DNA from: Aldehydirespirator sp965205155
GTDB lineage: Bacteria > Actinomycetota > Acidimicrobiia > Acidimicrobiales > Aldehydirespiratoraceae
Length of the DNA: 64,000 bases
NCBI GenBank assembly: GCA_965205155.1
Contig: OZ242033.1
Location: forward strand, 682,001-746,000
Reading direction: 5' to 3'
The translations under genes were made by a program, and so were the position numbers. Below are positions 57,455 through 64,000 of the stretch, piece after piece. Each line of letters begins with the position of its first letter. The first letter of the stretch is position 1. The notes beneath the pieces were generated by a model. It worked only from the letters and a program-made list of their open reading frames with translations. It was not told the DNA's origin and did no database searches.

Positions 57455-57904
57455 TCAGTCGTCGAGACCGATGGGCTCGTGGCCGGTGAACACGATCTCC
57501 CGCCCGGACACCAGCCAGCCGTCGGGTTCCCGGCGAAGAACGTCGTGGTAGCGGCCGGTCTGCAGGATCTTGTTGTCCCTGGCCACGAAGGCGAAGTCCG
57601 TAGTGGCGTTGGCCTCGTCGCCGTGGACGTTGATCCGGGGCTCGCTGATCATGTGCTTGCCCCTGAGCTCGATCGTCTGGAAGGGCTCGATCATGGCCCG
57701 CATCTCCTCACGCCCTTGGGTTCGGCTCCCCATCACCGCGAACTTGCAGTCGTCGGTGTACAGCTTGACCCACTCGTCGAAGTGGCCGTCGTCGAGGGTA
57801 TGGCAGCAGGCGGCCAGCAGCCGGCGGATCGCGGCCGTGTCCAGCAGCAGCCGGATCGCATCCGTCGCCGCAGCCGCATCCAGGTCGTGCGCGGTGTTGT
57901 CCAT
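57455..57904 (-). CDS. SnoaL/NTF2-like protein
   Basis: 149 residues: IRRLLAACCHTLDDGHFDEWVKLYTDDCKFAVMG, then a cone-shaped sheet with HMISEPRINVHGDEANATTDFAFVA and GRYHDVLRREPDGWLVSGREIVF. This resembles the small subunit fold of ring-hydroxylating dioxygenases and SnoaL-type cyclases or dehydratases. First gene of the minus-strand run to 54491. Leaderless ATG. Confidence 0.82.
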   Translation of the reverse strand: MDNTAHDLDAAAATDAIRLLLDTAAIRRLLAACCHTLDDGHFDEWVKLYTDDCKFAVMGSRTQGREEMRAMIEPFQTIELRGKHMISEPRINVHGDEANATTDFAFVARDNKILQTGRYHDVLRREPDGWLVSGREIVFTGHEPIGLDD

Positions 57905-57909
57905 ACCTC

Positions 57910-57915
57910 ACGCTA
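57910..57915 (-). promoter_or_regulatory. -10 box TAGCGT, leaderless promoter
   Basis: On the minus strand TAGCGT ends 5 nt before the ATG at 57904. Confidence 0.45.
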
Positions 57916-57953
57916 CCCGTCTGGAGTCGGGCGCTGCCCCCGTTGGGGGGCGG

Positions 57954-57959
57954 TAGGGT
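57954..57959 (+). promoter_or_regulatory. -10 box TAGGGT, leaderless promoter
   Basis: TAGGGT ends 9 nt before the ATG at 57969, back to back with the minus-strand promoter at 57910. Confidence 0.45.
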
Positions 57960-57968
57960 CCGCGACGC

Positions 57969-59138
57969 ATGGACTTGGCGCTGTCGGCCGACGAGAGGGC
58001 GTTCGCACTAGAGGTGCGGGCCTGGCTCGCCCGCAACACCGAGCGTCCCGAGACCGCTCTCAGTGCCGAAGAGGCGGTCGACTGGGGCCGGCGCTGGCAG
58101 GCCAAGCTGGCCGGGGCCCGGATGGTGGCCATCTCGTGGCCGGAGGCGGTGGGCGGCCGGGGCGCGACCCCGGTCGAAGTGGCGCTCTACAACATGGAGT
58201 ACGCCCGAGCCGGCGCGCCCCAGCCGGTCAACAGGGTGGGCATCAACCTGGCCGGTCCGACCCTGCTGGTCCACGGCTCGCCCGACCAGCAGCGGAGGTG
58301 GCTGCCGTCGATCCTCGACGCCAGCGAGATCTGGTGCCAGCTCTTCAGCGAACCCGGTGCCGGATCGGACCTGGCGTCGCTCAGGACCCGTGCCGACCCG
58401 GCAGCCGGCGGATGGCTGGTCACCGGCGAGAAGGTGTGGACCTCGTACGCGGGATTCGCCAAGTGGGGGATCGCCCTCGTGCGCACCGATCCCGAGGCCG
58501 AGGGAGGCCGCCACAGCGGGATCTCCTGCATGGTGATCGACATGGAGGCGCCGGGAGTGGAGGTCCGCCCCCTGCACCAGATCACCGGCGAGTCCGAGTT
58601 CAACCAGGTGGGCCTCCACGAGGTCTTCGTGCCCGCCGACTGCCTGGTCGGCGGGCTGCACCGGGGATGGTCGGTGGCCAGCACCACCCTGGCCCACGAG
58701 CGGGGCACGGCCTACCCGTTCAAGGAACAGGTGGTCCATGAGATCTACTTCGAAGAGATCATGGCCGACGAGCGAGCCGGCGCCGCTTTGAGCGACCCGG
58801 TCATCGCCGACGAATTGGTGGACGCCTATGTGGCGCTGCGGCTCCTGCGGCTGCGGAACTACCGCACACTGTCGAGTCTGGGCCGCGGGATCGAGCCCGG
58901 GCCCGACTCGAGCGTGACGAAGCTCATCCACTCCTCGATGACCCGCCGGCTGTCGTCGGTGGCGCTGGCAATGCTCGGCGAGGAGGCAACTCTGTGGCCG
59001 TCGCCCAACGGCGAGCTGACCGCGGGAACCTGGCAGCGCCAGTGGCTGTGGTCGAAGGCGGGCTCCATAGCCGGCGGCACCGACGAAATCCAGCGGACCA
59101 TCATCGCCGAACGTCTCCTGGACCTGCCCCGGGGATGA
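57969..59138 (+). CDS. Acyl-CoA dehydrogenase (long subunit type)
   Basis: 389 residues: start MDLALSADERAFALEVRAWL, FAD loop LFSEPGAGSDLASLRTRAD, VWTSYAGFAKWGIALVRTD, C-terminal SIAGGTDEIQRTIIAERLLDLPR. It is close in layout to the protein at 52171-53355 and divergent from the NTF2/ligase/dehydrogenase run. No short partner subunit is adjacent to it. Confidence 0.92.
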   Translation: MDLALSADERAFALEVRAWLARNTERPETALSAEEAVDWGRRWQAKLAGARMVAISWPEAVGGRGATPVEVALYNMEYARAGAPQPVNRVGINLAGPTLLVHGSPDQQRRWLPSILDASEIWCQLFSEPGAGSDLASLRTRADPAAGGWLVTGEKVWTSYAGFAKWGIALVRTDPEAEGGRHSGISCMVIDMEAPGVEVRPLHQITGESEFNQVGLHEVFVPADCLVGGLHRGWSVASTTLAHERGTAYPFKEQVVHEIYFEEIMADERAGAALSDPVIADELVDAYVALRLLRLRNYRTLSSLGRGIEPGPDSSVTKLIHSSMTRRLSSVALAMLGEEATLWPSPNGELTAGTWQRQWLWSKAGSIAGGTDEIQRTIIAERLLDLPRG

Positions 59139-59201
59139 GTCTCATCTGATGTTGGCTACTCTGGGCGAGCGGCAACAAGACTGAGCGAGGTACGAGCGCC
59201 C

Positions 59202-60032
59202 ATGAGCAACGCTGCCGTCGAGTCACCCGAGATGGTTGCCGCGGCCCGCGCGGTGGACGCCGTCAAGATCTACGGCTCGGGCGTGACCGAGGTCCGGGCC
59301 CTCGACGGGGTGAGCATCACCTTCGAGCAGGGCCGATTCACCGCCATCATGGGTCCGTCGGGGTCCGGAAAGTCCACGCTCATGCACTGCATGGCCGCCC
59401 TCGACGACCTCACTGAGGGCCGGGCCTACATCGGCGGCACCGACCTGAGCACCCTGTCCGACAAGGAGCTGACCAGGCTGCGCCGCGACCGGGTGGGGTT
59501 CATCTTCCAGGCCTTCAACCTGGTGCCCACCCTGACCGCCATCGAGAACATCACCCTGCCCATCCAGCTGGCCCGGCGAGAGCCCGACCAGGAGTGGGTG
59601 GACAGCGTGATCGCGACGGTCGGCCTGGGCGACCGCCTGGCTCACCGGCCCAACGAGCTCTCCGGCGGCCAGCAGCAGCGGGTGGCGGTGTCGAGGGCGC
59701 TGGCCAGCAAGCCGGAAGTCATATTCGCCGATGAGCCCACCGGCAACCTCGACTCCCGGTCGGGCACCGATGTGCTGCGGTTCATGCGCAAAGCAGTGGA
59801 CGACCTGGGCCAGACCATCGTGATGGTCACCCACGACGCCAGGGCGGCGTCGTTCGCCGACCGGACCGTGTTCCTGTCCGACGGCAGCCTCAAGGGCGAG
59901 CTGATCAATCCCACTGCCGAGCAGGTACTCGACTACATGAAGATCCTGCAGGTGGGACAGTTCATCCGGGGCATCCCCGAGGGGGCCACGATGGACCAGG
60001 TCCTCGAGTTCTTCGAAGAACTGGAAGAGTGA
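59202..60032 (+). CDS. ABC transporter ATP-binding protein (MacB/LolD type)
   Basis: 276 residues. Walker A GPSGSGKSTL, Q-loop FIFQAFNLVPT, signature LSGGQQQRVAVSRAL, Walker B VIFADEPTGNLD, switch His in MVTHDARAA. The LolD/MacB-type spacing (EPTGNLDSRSG) points to a mechanotransmission exporter or lipoprotein-release system. A C-terminal extension of about 45 residues follows the core. The permease follows after repeat copy R7. Confidence 0.93.
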   Translation: MSNAAVESPEMVAAARAVDAVKIYGSGVTEVRALDGVSITFEQGRFTAIMGPSGSGKSTLMHCMAALDDLTEGRAYIGGTDLSTLSDKELTRLRRDRVGFIFQAFNLVPTLTAIENITLPIQLARREPDQEWVDSVIATVGLGDRLAHRPNELSGGQQQRVAVSRALASKPEVIFADEPTGNLDSRSGTDVLRFMRKAVDDLGQTIVMVTHDARAASFADRTVFLSDGSLKGELINPTAEQVLDYMKILQVGQFIRGIPEGATMDQVLEFFEELEE

Positions 60033-60034
60033 CC

Positions 60035-60101
60035 CAGAGGCCGAGCTTGCGAGGCCGTGGCCCGAGCGGCCCATGAGCGAAGCGAACCAGAGCGGGAAGG
60101 A
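60035..60101 (+). repeat. Dispersed repeat family R, copy R7 (middle part deleted)
   Basis: CAGAGGCCGAGC joined almost directly to CGAGGCCGTGGCCCGAGCGG, then CCATGAGCGAAGCGAACCAG and AGCGGGAAGG. It begins 2 nt after the ATPase stop and separates the two genes of one ABC transporter operon. Confidence 0.83.
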
Positions 60102-60119
60102 CGCCGCAGTAGCGGGCCC

Positions 60120-62699
60120 ATGATCCTGCTGCGCTACAGCCTCCGCAACATCGCCGGAACGAAGGTCCGATTCGCGCTGACCACGCTCGCGGTGGTGGCC
60201 GGGGTGGCCCTCACCGTCGGCGTCCTGATCAACACCGACGGGCTCCACTCCTCCCTGAGCGGCCTGTCCGAGAGGCTGTATGACCACGTCGACCTCTCGA
60301 TCCGCTCGCAGTCCAGTTCGGAGGACGCCGACCAGTGGCAGGATCTGCCCCTGCTCGACCCCTCGTTGAAGGACGAGCTGGCGGCCATCGATGGTGTGGA
60401 GGCCGTGGCCGGCGCGGTGTCCGAGTTCAGCGTTGTGGCTATCGACGCCGACGGCAACGCGCTCGACTCCGGGTTCAGCCAGCAAGCCGGGATGGGCTGG
60501 CCGGAGGACGAGTCGCTGGGCAGGGTCTTCCTGCTCGACGACGGCGCCAGCCGCCGGCCCTCGGGGCCCGACGAGTTCGTCATGGATCACCAGACCGCGG
60601 CCGACTTCGACTTCCGGATCGGCGAGCGGTACCGGGTCTCCACCCCCAGCGGCACCCACTCCTTCGAGCTGGTCGGCCATTTCTACTTCATGGAACCCGA
60701 TGTGGCGCTCGGGTTCCAGCTCGTCGCCTGGGAGATGGGCACCGCCCGGGAGGTCCTGCACGGCGGGGGCGGCTACGACCTGATCGACGTGCGGCTCTCG
60801 CCGGGTGCCTCGCAGGCGGAGGTCACGGCATCGATCGAACGGGCCCTCGGCCCCTCCATCGTGGTCCTCGACCAGCAGGAGCAGGTGGAAGCCCGCGACC
60901 GGGAGTTCAGCGAGCTCGTGGACCTCTTCCGCAACGCGCTGGTGGCCTTCGCCGTCATCGTGCTGGTCATCTCGGCGTTCATCACCTACAACACGTTCAC
61001 CCTGGTGACGGGCCAGCGCATCAAGGAGCTCGCCCTGCTCCGGGTGCTGGGAGCCGACCGGCGGCAGGTTGTCGTCTCGGTGGGGTTGGAGGCCCTGGTG
61101 ATGGGCGTGGTGGCCACCGTTGCCGGGTTCGGCCTCGGCCTGCTGGTGTCCAGGGCCATCACCGGCGTGCTGTCACTGGCAGGCGCCGGCGTGATCAAGC
61201 CGGAGCTGGTCGTCAGCGGCGGGACGGTCGTTGCCGCGCTGGTGCTCGGCATCGGCTTGACCCTGGTCTCCGCCATGTGGCCGGCGATGCGGGCCCGCCG
61301 GGTGACGCCCATGGTGGCGCTGGCCCACGGCGCCGAGATCGACACCTACAGCCGGCGCCGGTCGATCATCGTCGGATCGGTGGTCGGGGTGACGGGGTTG
61401 GTGCTGCTGTCGGTGGGCCTGCTGGCGGAGCTCCCCACATCCGGGATCATCCTGCTCATCGGCCTGGGAGCGCTGTGCATGCTGGTGGGCGTCAACATCT
61501 GTAGCCCTGCCGTCGCCGGACCCCTCTCGGAGGTACTGGGGTGGCCGGCCGCCCGGATCTTCACGTTGAACGGGCGCCTCGCCCGGCTGAACGCGGCCCG
61601 CAACCCCCGCCGCACCGCGACCACCGCCTCGGCACTGATGATCGGGCTGGCCATGGTGTCTCTGGTCACCGTGCTCGGCACCTCGTTCAAGCAGACCCTC
61701 GACGACCAGTTGGAGGAGTCGGTTCAGGCCGACTGGATGATGTGTTCCGGCACCTGCGAGAACCTCGAACTGGTCTTCAGTCCGGAGGCCCTGCAGGCGA
61801 TGGCCCAGCTGCCCGAACTGGAGTCGGTGGAGGCCTTCCGGTTCCGGACCGGCGGGGTGCGCACCGCCGACGGGAACGAACATGTGCTCGCGTCCGCCGA
61901 CCTCGCCTCGTTCTCGAGCCACGTGGAGCCGGGCGTTGTGTGGGGCAGCCTGGCCGGGGCCGGTCCCGGCGACGTGATGGTGCATGTCGACGACGCCGAC
62001 GAACTCGGCCTGGCCGTGGGCGATCAGGTGGACCTGGAGTTCTCCAGCCTGCGAGAGGGCACCTTCAACGTGGTCGCTCTACACATTGAGGACTCGGTGG
62101 TGGGGTCCTGGGTCATCGACCTCCAGGACTGGGATCGCTACATCGTCGGCAACCAGTTGAGCCTGGTCACCGCAGTCACCGCGGCGGGAATCGGCCCCGA
62201 CGACGCCCGGGCCGCGCTGGAGGCGTCACTGGCCGACTTCCCGCAGATCGAGGTGCGCGACCAGGCCGAGTACCGCGAGAGCAGGGCCCTGCAGGTCGAC
62301 TCGCTGCTGGCCGTGATCAACGTGTTCCTGCTCATCGCACTGCTTATCGCGGTGATGGGCTTCTCCAACACTATGGCGCTGTCGGTGTTCGAGCGGACCC
62401 GTGAGATCGGGCTGCTGCGAGCCGTGGGCATGTCCCGACGTCAGATCCGGGCCGCGATCCTCCTGGAGGGCATGATCGTGGCCGTCTTCGGCGGGCTTGT
62501 CGGCGTCGTCACGGGGGCGGTGACCGGCCTGATTGCGGCCGCGTCGCTCCCCGGCGCGCTCATCTCCTCTGTGGCCGTGCCGTGGTCGACCATGGTGGTC
62601 TACCTGATCGTGGCGGCAGTTGCCGGCCTGCTGGCTGCTCTCGTCCCGGCCCGCCGGGCCAACCGCCTCGATCTGCTGGAGGCCATCTCCTACCACTAG
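60120..62699 (+). CDS. FtsX/MacB-type ABC transporter permease
   Basis: 859 residues from the ATG at 60120, where the usual start of this family (LLRYSLRNIAGTKVRFALTTLAVVAGVAL) begins; an in-frame GTG at 60057 lies within repeat R7 and would add repeat-encoded residues. Topology: one helix, a MacB-like periplasmic domain, three helices with ALLRVLGADRRQVV, then a second similar module ending with LLRAVGMSRRQIRAAILLEG and a final helix. No good ribosome site is seen at 60120. Likely exports lipoproteins, peptides or drugs with the ATPase encoded upstream. Confidence 0.9.
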   Translation: MILLRYSLRNIAGTKVRFALTTLAVVAGVALTVGVLINTDGLHSSLSGLSERLYDHVDLSIRSQSSSEDADQWQDLPLLDPSLKDELAAIDGVEAVAGAVSEFSVVAIDADGNALDSGFSQQAGMGWPEDESLGRVFLLDDGASRRPSGPDEFVMDHQTAADFDFRIGERYRVSTPSGTHSFELVGHFYFMEPDVALGFQLVAWEMGTAREVLHGGGGYDLIDVRLSPGASQAEVTASIERALGPSIVVLDQQEQVEARDREFSELVDLFRNALVAFAVIVLVISAFITYNTFTLVTGQRIKELALLRVLGADRRQVVVSVGLEALVMGVVATVAGFGLGLLVSRAITGVLSLAGAGVIKPELVVSGGTVVAALVLGIGLTLVSAMWPAMRARRVTPMVALAHGAEIDTYSRRRSIIVGSVVGVTGLVLLSVGLLAELPTSGIILLIGLGALCMLVGVNICSPAVAGPLSEVLGWPAARIFTLNGRLARLNAARNPRRTATTASALMIGLAMVSLVTVLGTSFKQTLDDQLEESVQADWMMCSGTCENLELVFSPEALQAMAQLPELESVEAFRFRTGGVRTADGNEHVLASADLASFSSHVEPGVVWGSLAGAGPGDVMVHVDDADELGLAVGDQVDLEFSSLREGTFNVVALHIEDSVVGSWVIDLQDWDRYIVGNQLSLVTAVTAAGIGPDDARAALEASLADFPQIEVRDQAEYRESRALQVDSLLAVINVFLLIALLIAVMGFSNTMALSVFERTREIGLLRAVGMSRRQIRAAILLEGMIVAVFGGLVGVVTGAVTGLIAAASLPGALISSVAVPWSTMVVYLIVAAVAGLLAALVPARRANRLDLLEAISYH

Positions 62700-62709
62700 A
62701 GGAAACGCG

Positions 62710-64000
62710 CTATGCGGGCTCGTTGGTGAAGCGGTCGATGAGTAGGCGGCGGAGGGCCTGCAGGTCGATCTTGCCCGACTCCAACCAGGGCAGGTCCTGC
62801 TGCTCGGCGAACACGGCCACATGGCGGGGGACCTTGTAGCTAGCCATCTCGCGGCGGAGGTGGGCCTGCAAGTCCGCCGGTTCGATGCCGGTGCCCGGCC
62901 TGGCCACCACCGCGGCGGCCACGTCCTCGCCCCGGCCGTCGGAGGCGGGCACGCCCACCACAAAGGCGTGCATCACGCCGGGCTGCGACTCGATCGCGAG
63001 CTCTACTTCGCGGGGCGCCACATTGGTGCCCCCGGCCTTGATCACGGTGCCCAGCCGGCCCTGGAAGTACAGGTGGCCGTCGGCGTCGAGGAGGCCGCGG
63101 TCACCGGTGCGGTACCAGCCCCCGGGCTCGAAGACGTCCGCCTGATCCCGGCCCAGCAGTCCCAGCATGAGCGAGTAGCCCCGGATCCAGATCTCCCCGG
63201 CCTGGCCGGCCGGCAGCTCGTCGCCGGTGCCGGGATCGACTATGCGGTGCTCGATGCCGGGAACGCTGCGGCCGAACGAGTTCTCCTTGCCCTCGGGCAA
63301 CTCGAGGTGCAACGGCTCGATCGAGTGGGGTCCGAGAGACTCGCTCATGCCCAGAGATGTGGCCTTCCTGCGGAGGTCGCCGACCCGGAGGTGCACCGGG
63401 AGCAGCTCGTCGAAGCTGCCGCCCCGGATCGAGGACAGGTCCCGCTCACCGAAGGACGGGTGCTCGACGAGCGCTTTGGCGATGTGGGGCCAGCCGACCA
63501 CATGCGTCACCCGGTGGCGCTCGATCAGGTCCAGCGTGCCTCCGGGCTCGAAGCGCTCCTCGAACACGACGGCCGCCCCGGTGTGCATGGCGCTCACCAG
63601 CACGTAGGACAGCCCGCCGACCCAGAACAGCGGCATCGGTGTGTAGAGCACGTCGCCGGGGGCCAGGTCCCGGAACTGGAGCAGGTTGAACGGGTGGACG
63701 ATCACCGCGGCCTGGGAGTGGACCACGCCCTTGGGCTCGGAGGTGCTGCCTGAGGTGTAGATGACGACCATCGGATCCTGCGGCTCGACGGCATCGGCTG
63801 CCGTCTCGAACTGCTCGTCGGAGACCCCGTCCGACCGGGCCAGCAGGTCGTCCATCGATCCGGCCCAGGAAGGCGTGGACCCGGTATCGCTCCACATCCA
63901 CACCGCCCGCAGGCTCGGATGGCTGCCGGAGTCGACGGCACCGTGCCGCTGCTCGCCGAGGCCGTCGACGGCGTGGGTGAGCCGGGCGGCGTAGTCGTGG
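62710..64000 (-). CDS. AMP-dependent acyl-CoA synthetase (5' truncated by the window edge)
   Basis: The frame is open to position 64000, so the N-terminus lies outside; the first in-window GTG at 63903 is internal. ANL motifs: VVIYTSGSTSEPKGVVHS (A3), GEIWIRGYSLMLGLLG, WYRTGDRGLLDADGHLYFQGRLG (A7-A8), GTNVAPREVE and the A10 lysine in LPWLESGKIDLQALRR. Convergent with the ABC permease (10 bp apart). Acid substrate unknown. Confidence 0.9.
   Translation of the reverse strand, partial: HDYAARLTHAVDGLGEQRHGAVDSGSHPSLRAVWMWSDTGSTPSWAGSMDDLLARSDGVSDEQFETAADAVEPQDPMVVIYTSGSTSEPKGVVHSQAAVIVHPFNLLQFRDLAPGDVLYTPMPLFWVGGLSYVLVSAMHTGAAVVFEERFEPGGTLDLIERHRVTHVVGWPHIAKALVEHPSFGERDLSSIRGGSFDELLPVHLRVGDLRRKATSLGMSESLGPHSIEPLHLELPEGKENSFGRSVPGIEHRIVDPGTGDELPAGQAGEIWIRGYSLMLGLLGRDQADVFEPGGWYRTGDRGLLDADGHLYFQGRLGTVIKAGGTNVAPREVELAIESQPGVMHAFVVGVPASDGRGEDVAAAVVARPGTGIEPADLQAHLRREMASYKVPRHVAVFAEQQDLPWLESGKIDLQALRRLLIDRFTNEPA

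Noticed and set aside
5775..60101. R repeats as a CRISPR array
   Set aside because: The copies are 2 to 21 kb apart, occur on both strands and have no cas genes nearby.

Overview
This 64 kb window is GC-rich, densely coding bacterial chromosome. It looks actinobacterial, most likely class Acidimicrobiia. That placement is an inference from several traits: very GC-rich codon use, three luciferase-like oxidoreductases of the largely F420-dependent family, an MMPL exporter, a lipoprotein with a Thr-rich linker, many CoA-thioester enzymes, and about twenty start codons lying 5 to 10 nt behind a TANNNT -10 box (leaderless transcripts). There is no rRNA, tRNA, CRISPR, transposase or phage gene, and no non-coding stretch longer than about 300 bases.

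Layout. 0-5.8 kb: a 5'-truncated Rieske oxygenase, a DUF1989 protein, a small unknown protein and an MFS transporter form a catabolic operon, followed by an MMPL exporter. 5.9-16 kb: amide, N-carbamoyl and heterocycle catabolism (acetamidase/formamidase, ATZ/TRZ-type amidohydrolase, zinc dehydrogenase, FGGY kinase, three VOC proteins, aldo/keto reductase, quinone oxidoreductase, M20 amidohydrolase). 16-18.4 kb: a less GC-rich island with a MazEF-type toxin-antitoxin pair and an AAA/DUF4143 ATPase. 18.4-35.3 kb: methyltransferases, a second ATZ/TRZ amidohydrolase, a YeiH-type carrier, LLM oxidoreductases, an aminotransferase, a DEAD-box helicase, an M1-type lipoprotein peptidase, a VOC-VOC-SnoaL operon, an enoyl-CoA hydratase, an XRE regulator and a desaturase. 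35.5-42.4 kb: biotin genes bioF-bioD (with a SulP permease) and a near-divergent bioA, with two flavoenzyme genes between them. 42.4-44.4 kb: a second less GC-rich patch with an AlbA_2 (Schlafen-like) ATPase and four copies of a TTAACTTCT-like box. 44.4-59.1 kb: a TauD-type dioxygenase, an M24 peptidase with a catalytically dead M24 partner, and a large acyl-CoA degradation block (MaoC, thiolase, CoA-transferase, enoyl-CoA hydratase, three acyl-CoA dehydrogenases, dehydrogenase, CoA ligase). 59.2-62.7 kb: a MacB/FtsX-type ABC exporter. The right edge cuts a second CoA ligase.

The least expected signals are non-coding: (i) a dispersed repeat with a shared hairpin core in seven copies, often starting at or containing the stop codon of the preceding gene; (ii) two copies of a nested stem-loop element whose inner stems differ in sequence but keep pairing; (iii) a window-wide leaderless-promoter signature that fixes several start codons; (iv) a 15-bp inverted repeat that gives two divergent acyl-CoA dehydrogenase genes the same core promoter. 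All calls come from reading the sequence; no database search was run.
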